A stretch of 64,000 nt of DNA, taken from contig NZ_CP122458.1 of NCBI RefSeq assembly GCF_032598905.1, positions 558,001 through 622,000 on the forward strand, in the 5' to 3' direction. The stretch's first letter is position 1, and each line of letters opens with the position of its first letter. The DNA is from Streptomyces sp. 11x1. GTDB lineage: Bacteria; Actinomycetota; Actinomycetes; Streptomycetales; Streptomycetaceae. The notes beneath the pieces are model-generated. The model searched no databases. It was given only the letters and a program-made list of their open reading frames with translations, and was not told the DNA's origin. Below, in pieces: positions 59,761 through 64,000 of the stretch. The position numbers and the translations under genes are program-made.

Positions 59761-60783
59761 TCACCGTCCCGCACCGAGGTCGAACACGATCCGGGCCTTG
59801 ACCTGGCCGCGCAGCACCTCGTCGATGGAGTCGTTGACGGAGGCCAGCGGGCGGGTCTCGCAGATGACCCTGGTCCGGCCGGCCGCGTGCAGTTGGAAGA
59901 CCTCGGCGAGGTCCTGCCGGGTGCCCACGATCGAGCCGATCACACTCGTGCCGTTCAGGACGGTGTCGAAGATCGGGACCTGGACGGTGCCGTGGGCGGG
60001 CAGGGCGACCATGACGAGCTTGCCGCCGCGCCTGAGGCCCGTGTTGACGGCCGCGAAGGCCGCGTCGTTCACGGCGAGGGCGATGGCCGCGTGGGCGCCG
60101 CCGTGCCGTTTGAGCGCCTCGCCGACGTCCTCCTTGCGGGCGTCGATGAGGATGTCGGCACCGAGTTCGGCGGCCAGTTCGAGCTTCTCGTCGGTGACGT
60201 CGATCGCGGCGACGGTCGCTCCGGCGATCTTGGCGTACTGCACGGCGAGGTGGCCGAGTCCGCCGACCCCGGAGATCGCGACCAGCTGCGAGGGTCGTAC
60301 GTCGGCGACCTTGAGCGCCTTGTACGTGGTCACGCCGGCGCAGGTGAGCGGTGCCGCGTCGACGGCGGTGACACCGTCCGGCACCGGCTGGGCGAAGTCG
60401 GCCCAGGCCAGCATCTTCTCGGCGTACCCGCCGTCGCAGCCGTAGCCGGTGTTGATCTGCTGCTCGCACAGCGTCTCCCAGCCGGACAGGCAGTGCTCGC
60501 ACCGCCCGCACGCCCTGCCGAGCCAGGGCACGGCGACACGCTCTCCGAGGCGGAGGTGGGTGACGCCGTCACCAAGCTTCTCGACCAGGCCGACGCCCTC
60601 GTGACCGGGAACGAACGGCGGGTTCGGCTTGACGGGCCAGTCGCCACGCGCGGCGTGGATGTCGGTGTGGCACAGTCCTGACGCCTCGACACGGATACGG
60701 ACCTGACCGGGGCCCGGCTCGGGGTCGGGGCGCTCCTCGATGACCAGGGGCTCGCCGAACGCTCGGACGACCGCTGCCTTCAT
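59761..60783 (-). CDS. Zinc-dependent alcohol dehydrogenase (AdhP type)
   Basis: 340 residues from ATG 60783 (GAGGAG upstream). Closely related to the enzyme at 30694-31707: catalytic C38, H61, E62; structural C92, C95, C98, C106; NAD motif ISGVGGLGHLAVQYAK. It lies between two USP genes and is probably induced with them, unlike the other copy, which is linked to aldehyde dehydrogenase. In fermentation-like conditions it could reduce acetaldehyde to reoxidise NADH (inference). Confidence 0.93.
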   Translation of the reverse strand: MKAAVVRAFGEPLVIEERPDPEPGPGQVRIRVEASGLCHTDIHAARGDWPVKPNPPFVPGHEGVGLVEKLGDGVTHLRLGERVAVPWLGRACGRCEHCLSGWETLCEQQINTGYGCDGGYAEKMLAWADFAQPVPDGVTAVDAAPLTCAGVTTYKALKVADVRPSQLVAISGVGGLGHLAVQYAKIAGATVAAIDVTDEKLELAAELGADILIDARKEDVGEALKRHGGAHAAIALAVNDAAFAAVNTGLRRGGKLVMVALPAHGTVQVPIFDTVLNGTSVIGSIVGTRQDLAEVFQLHAAGRTRVICETRPLASVNDSIDEVLRGQVKARIVFDLGAGR

Positions 60784-60808
60784 GGGTTCAACTCCTCGGT
60801 TGGTGACG

Positions 60809-61714
60809 TCAGTTGTGCGGGACGACGGCGACGGGGGCAGCGGAGTGGTGCAGGACCGCGTGGGCGACGGGGCCGATGTGGGCGCCGAAGGGGTTGCGGC
60901 GGACCCGGCGGCCCACGACGACCAGGGAGGCCTCGCGGGACGCGTCGACGAGGTGGTTGCCGGGGGTGCCGTAGTGCGACTCCTCGGTGACCTCGATGTT
61001 CGGGTGCTTCTCGCGCCACGGGCGCAGGACCTCGGCCAGGAAGGTGGTCTCGCGTCGGGCGAGGGCACCGTGGAGCTCCAGATCGACGGAGAGGCCGTAC
61101 GCGTAGTAGGGCGGCGGGTTCCAGCCGTGCACGACGCGCAGGGAGGTGTTCCGGCGGGCGGCCGCCGCGAACGCGAACTCGATCAGTTCCTCGTCGGGGC
61201 TCTCGATGTCGAGGCCGAGGACGACGGGCCGGAACGGTGTCGCCGCGGACGGGATGCCGGCCGGGTCCATCTCGTGCTCGTCCGAGGCCAGTTCGGCGGC
61301 GCGGACCAGGACCGTCGGCCGTTCGGCGTGCGCCACGACCGCCAGCCCGACCGAGCCGACCATGAATCCGCCGATGCCGCTCAGTCCGCGGGAGCCCAGA
61401 ACCAGCAGTGCGGCGTCCTTCGCCTCGTCGACCAGCACCTCGGCCGGGCGACCGGAGACGTGCTCGGTGACGACCTCCAGCCCGGGGTGGCGCAGGCGGA
61501 TGCCCTCGGCCGCCTCGCGGGGGACGCGCTCGGTCCAGTGCTGCTGCGTCTCCGCGCCGAGCAGCGGTGCCTGCGCCATGGGGGCCGGTACGGGCTCCCA
61601 GACGTGGACCAGCTTCAGCGGGACGCCCAGCAGCTGGGCCTCACGGGCCGCCCACTCGGCCGCCGAGCGGCTCTCACGGGAGCCGTCGAGGCCGACGGTG
61701 ACGGTGCGGTTCAT
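60809..61714 (-). CDS. Universal stress protein, tandem UspA domains
   Basis: 301 residues from ATG 61714 (GGTGGAG upstream; GTG 61723 alternative). Domain 1: TVTVGLDGSRESRSAAEWAAREAQLLGVPLKLVHVW with VLGSRGLSGIGGFMVGSVGLAVVAHAERPTVLV. Domain 2: PVVLGLDIESPDEELIEFAFAAAARR, loop VVVGRRVRRNPFGAHIGPVAHAVLHHSAAPVAVVPHN without the normal glycine spacing. First gene of the USP-ADH-USP unit; two palindromes upstream. Confidence 0.93.
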   Translation of the reverse strand: MNRTVTVGLDGSRESRSAAEWAAREAQLLGVPLKLVHVWEPVPAPMAQAPLLGAETQQHWTERVPREAAEGIRLRHPGLEVVTEHVSGRPAEVLVDEAKDAALLVLGSRGLSGIGGFMVGSVGLAVVAHAERPTVLVRAAELASDEHEMDPAGIPSAATPFRPVVLGLDIESPDEELIEFAFAAAARRNTSLRVVHGWNPPPYYAYGLSVDLELHGALARRETTFLAEVLRPWREKHPNIEVTEESHYGTPGNHLVDASREASLVVVGRRVRRNPFGAHIGPVAHAVLHHSAAPVAVVPHN

Positions 61715-61811
61715 GATCTCCACCTTTGGAGTAGGGGTACTGGTCGGAGGGTTCGCGCGTGGGCTTCGGGGTCCCGGTTCGAGCTTCGTCCGCCGGGGCG
61801 GTTCCCGGCAG

Positions 61812-61845
61812 GGGCCGCAGGTCCCTCGGGAGGGCCGACCGGCCC
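61812..61845. promoter_or_regulatory. Tandem putative OsdR-type operators upstream of the USP-ADH-USP operon
   Basis: GGGCCGCAGGTCCC (61812-61825) and GGGCCGACCGGCCC (61832-61845) are 20 bp apart and start 98 bp upstream of ATG 61714. Both 14-mers are identical to the pair at 9934-9967, with the same spacing. Confidence 0.68.
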
Positions 61846-61903
61846 TGCCCCGGGCCGTGGTGGAGCTGCGGGCCCGTCCTCGGACCCGCAGCCCCTCCCG
61901 CGG

Positions 61904-62533
61904 TCAGCGCAGCCAGGGGCTGCGGCGCACCAGCGGGAGTCCGGCCCAGAACCTGCCCAGGCCCAGGGTGTTGCCGGCGGCCGTGGCGGCGAGCACCACC
62001 ATGACGACGGCGTAGACGAGGTGGTACTCCGCGAACGGGTTCGTCGACATGCTCGGCGAGCCGTCCGACAGGTGCTGCGCGGGCGGCCATTCGGCGATCC
62101 ACATCAGCGCCATCATCACCGTGCCGGCGAAGGCCGCGAGCCGCAGCGCCACACCGGCGGTGAGGGCGACTCCGATGCCGAGCAGACCGAGCATGAACAG
62201 CCAGTCGGCCCAGGCGTCCCCAGCCCAGGAGTGGAAGGTGGACTCCATCGGCCCGACGGCCACGGAGCCGAGAAAGCCCTTGGTCGGCGAGCCGCCCTCG
62301 ATCCAGGCCTTGCCGGACTGGGTGGCGTAGCCGAGGCCGAAGGTCTTGTCGAGGAACGCCCACAGGAAGACGAATCCGGTGAGCAGGCGCAGGGAGGCGA
62401 GGGCGTAGGCCGCCACCGCGTGCGTGCCGGTCGCCTCCGCGAGAGCGGGCTCGGTCGGCGAGGCGGTCCGGCCCGCGCGGAAGGAGGGCAGGTGGAGGCC
62501 CGGCCTCCGGTGAGGGTGCTCGTGCACGGCCAT
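61904..62533 (-). CDS. DoxX family membrane protein
   Basis: 209 residues. After a basic, histidine-rich N-terminus come about four helices: LASLRLLTGFVFLWAFLDKTFGLGYA, WADWLFMLGLLGIGVALTAGVALRLAAFAGTVMMALMWIAEW and YHLVYAVVMVVLAATAAGNTLGLGRFW, with an intervening GPMESTFHSWAGD loop. DoxX proteins are linked to quinone-coupled redox and thiol stress. The gene is followed by the USP operon and preceded by palindrome-like sites. Confidence 0.88.
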   Translation of the reverse strand: MAVHEHPHRRPGLHLPSFRAGRTASPTEPALAEATGTHAVAAYALASLRLLTGFVFLWAFLDKTFGLGYATQSGKAWIEGGSPTKGFLGSVAVGPMESTFHSWAGDAWADWLFMLGLLGIGVALTAGVALRLAAFAGTVMMALMWIAEWPPAQHLSDGSPSMSTNPFAEYHLVYAVVMVVLAATAAGNTLGLGRFWAGLPLVRRSPWLR

Positions 62534-62631
62534 GATGGGCTTCCCTTCGGGAAAGGTGGGGACGCGGTGTGATGCCTTCACTCTCGTCGCGTCAGGCCCG
62601 CCGCGCCGGATGCCGAAGGTCTGCGGCAGGT

Positions 62632-62667
62632 GGGCTGAACGTCCCTGCGCACAAGGCCTGTTGGGCA
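62632..62667. promoter_or_regulatory. Weak tandem putative OsdR-type operators upstream of DoxX
   Basis: GGGCTGAACGTCCC (62632-62645) and AGGCCTGTTGGGCA (62654-62667) are 22 bp apart; the first starts 99 bp upstream of ATG 62533. Both deviate from the consensus. Confidence 0.45.
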
Positions 62668-62685
62668 CCGGAGCCGGAGCCGGGA

Positions 62686-63429
62686 TCAGTAGGCGCGCAC
62701 ACCGTGCGTCCTGAACCGTTCGCGGACCCGTTCGGTCAGGTCGGCGTCCGGGCGGGGGGTGTCGCGGAGCGGGAACGGCAGCCCGAGGGCCTCGTACTTG
62801 GCGGCGCCGAGCTTGTGGAACGGCAGGACGTCCACGCGGTCGACCGCGCCGAGGCCGGCCACGAAACGGGCGAGGCCCTCGACGGACTCCGGTTCGTCCG
62901 TCCAGCCCGGCACCAGGACGCATCTGATCCACATCGGGACGCCGAGCCGGTCGAGGCGGGTGGCGAAGTTCAGGGTGGGGCGCAGTTCGCCGCCCGTGAG
63001 CCGCCGGTAGGTGGTGACGTCGAAGGACTTGATGTCCAGCAGGACCAGGTCCGTGACGGACAGGAGTTCGTCGGTGGCGCGGGCGCCGAGGAAACCCGAG
63101 GTGTCGAGGGCGGTGTGGAGCCCCAGCTTTTTGCAGCGGCGCAGGACCTCACCAGTGAAACCGGACTGGAGAAGGGGTTCGCCGCCCGTGAGGGTGACGC
63201 CGCCGCCGGCCGTGGTGAGGAACGCGTGGTACTTCTCGATCTCCGCCATCACCTCGTCGACCGTGGTCTCCTTCCCGTCGCGCAGGTGCCAGGTGTCGGG
63301 GTTGGCGCAGTACAGACAACGCAGCGGACAGTCGGCGACGAAGAGGACGAAGCGGGTCCCGGGACCGTCCACGCCGGTGGACAGGTCCCAGGAGTGGATC
63401 CGGCCCCGGAGCGAGGGCATCCGGCTCAC
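62686..63429 (-). CDS. pflA: Pyruvate formate-lyase activating enzyme
   Basis: 247 residues; GTG 63429 overlaps the TGA of the upstream pflB gene (GTGA), and an ATG at 63420 is an alternative. The radical-SAM cluster is [14 protein letters not shown] (C34, C38, C41), preceded by [26 protein letters not shown] and followed by [14 protein letters not shown] and VLLDIKSF. It uses S-adenosylmethionine and a [4Fe-4S] cluster to place the glycyl radical on pyruvate formate-lyase. Oxygen-sensitive chemistry, unusual for a streptomycete. Confidence 0.94.
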   Translation of the reverse strand: MSRMPSLRGRIHSWDLSTGVDGPGTRFVLFVADCPLRCLYCANPDTWHLRDGKETTVDEVMAEIEKYHAFLTTAGGGVTLTGGEPLLQSGFTGEVLRRCKKLGLHTALDTSGFLGARATDELLSVTDLVLLDIKSFDVTTYRRLTGGELRPTLNFATRLDRLGVPMWIRCVLVPGWTDEPESVEGLARFVAGLGAVDRVDVLPFHKLGAAKYEALGLPFPLRDTPRPDADLTERVRERFRTHGVRAY

Positions 63430-64000
63430 ATCGACCCGTGGAAGGTGCGGCTGATCACGTCGAGCTGCTGCTCGCGGGTGAGCCGCACGAAGTTGACGGC
63501 GTATCCGGAGACGCGGACCGTCAGGTCGGGGTACTTCTCCGGGTGCTCCATCGCGTCCTGGAGCGTGGCGCGGTCCAGGACGTTGACGTTCATGTGGAAG
63601 CCGCCCGCGGCCATGTAGGCGTCGAGGATGCCGACGAGATGGCCCGCGCGTTCCTCGGGACGGTGGCCGAGTCCCTCCGGGGTGACGGTCGTCGTCAGCG
63701 AGATGCCGTCGCGGGCCTGCTCGTACGGCAGTTTGGCCACCGACAGGGCCGAGGCGGCGACCCCGTGCCGGTCGCGGCCGTTCATGGGGTTGGCGCCGGG
63801 CGCGAAGGGCTGTCCGACGCGGCGGCCGTCGGGAGTGTTGCCGGTGTGCTTGCCGTAGACCACGTTGGAGGTGATGGTGAGGACCGACTGGGTGTGTTCG
63901 GCGTCCCGGTAGGTGGGGTGCGCGCGCACCTTCGCCATGAACGACTCGACCAGGTGAACGGCGAGGTCGTCGGCGAGGTCGTCGTTGTTGCCGAAGGTCG
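63426..64000 (-). CDS. pflB: Pyruvate formate-lyase, C-terminal part (partial)
   Basis: About 191 residues visible; the gene enters from the right edge in the same frame ([20 protein letters not shown] at 64000-63940). The text [69 protein letters not shown] and the glycyl-radical loop [30 protein letters not shown] are diagnostic. It converts pyruvate and CoA to acetyl-CoA and formate without making NADH. Coupled to pflA. Confidence 0.95.
   Translation of the reverse strand, partial: TFGNNDDLADDLAVHLVESFMAKVRAHPTYRDAEHTQSVLTITSNVVYGKHTGNTPDGRRVGQPFAPGANPMNGRDRHGVAASALSVAKLPYEQARDGISLTTTVTPEGLGHRPEERAGHLVGILDAYMAAGGFHMNVNVLDRATLQDAMEHPEKYPDLTVRVSGYAVNFVRLTREQQLDVISRTFHGSM

Overview
The window is very GC-rich, with purine-rich ribosome binding sites (GGAGG types), several GTG starts, tight ATGA/GTGA gene overlaps and actinobacterial families throughout. 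It reads as a Streptomyces chromosome segment. The content matches the stress/dormancy island known from Streptomyces coelicolor (the OsdK/OsdR region), the counterpart of the DevS/DevR (DosR) regulon of Mycobacterium tuberculosis. That placement is inferred from families and context; no database was searched.

Layout. 1-6.1 kb: an N-terminal GNAT gene running off the left edge, then two tandem Ser/Thr kinases fused to extracytoplasmic solute-binding domains, preceded by a lipoprotein gene. 6.3-9.8 kb: a GH65 glycoside phosphorylase and a GAPDH-like gene that lacks its catalytic cysteine. 10-25.5 kb: a dense block of small stress proteins: CBS-BON protein, flavin-reductase-fold protein, universal stress proteins (USPs, one with apparent frameshifts), two Acg-type nitroreductases, a three-gene ABC-2 exporter, a phosphoribosyltransferase-hydrolase fusion, OsmC, a DUF1876 protein and Hsp20, with a stray P-type ATPase C-terminus. 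25.7-27.7 kb: a PAS-PAS-SpoIIE phosphatase. 27.8-35.5 kb: proton-translocating transhydrogenase (three genes), alcohol dehydrogenase, DUF779, aldehyde dehydrogenase, its likely GAF regulator and a small monooxygenase. 35.6-41.0 kb: a sugar kinase divergent from a fructose/ribose-type ABC importer with a LacI regulator. 41.2-50.2 kb: an OsdR-like response regulator, two GAF histidine kinases sharing an identical 646-bp sensor segment, and more regulon-type genes. 50.4-62.5 kb: pyruvate phosphate dikinase, USPs, a STAS protein, phosphoketolase, PPK2, a USP-ADH-USP cluster and a DoxX protein. 62.7-64 kb: pyruvate formate-lyase activase and the C-terminal part of pyruvate formate-lyase.

The unifying feature is a palindrome close to GGGCCGnnCGGCCC, found at more than 30 places in the intergenic regions. 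Most copies lie roughly 55-150 bp upstream of a start codon, often in pairs whose centres are 20-22 bp apart. It precedes the response-regulator gene itself, one of the two kinases, and nearly all dormancy-type genes. I infer that it is the OsdR operator and that the window is one large regulon. The metabolic genes (phosphoketolase, PPDK, PPK2, transhydrogenase, pyruvate formate-lyase, dehydrogenases) fit ATP and redox balance when respiration is limited. The sugar importer looks like a separately controlled insertion with its own LacI-type operators.
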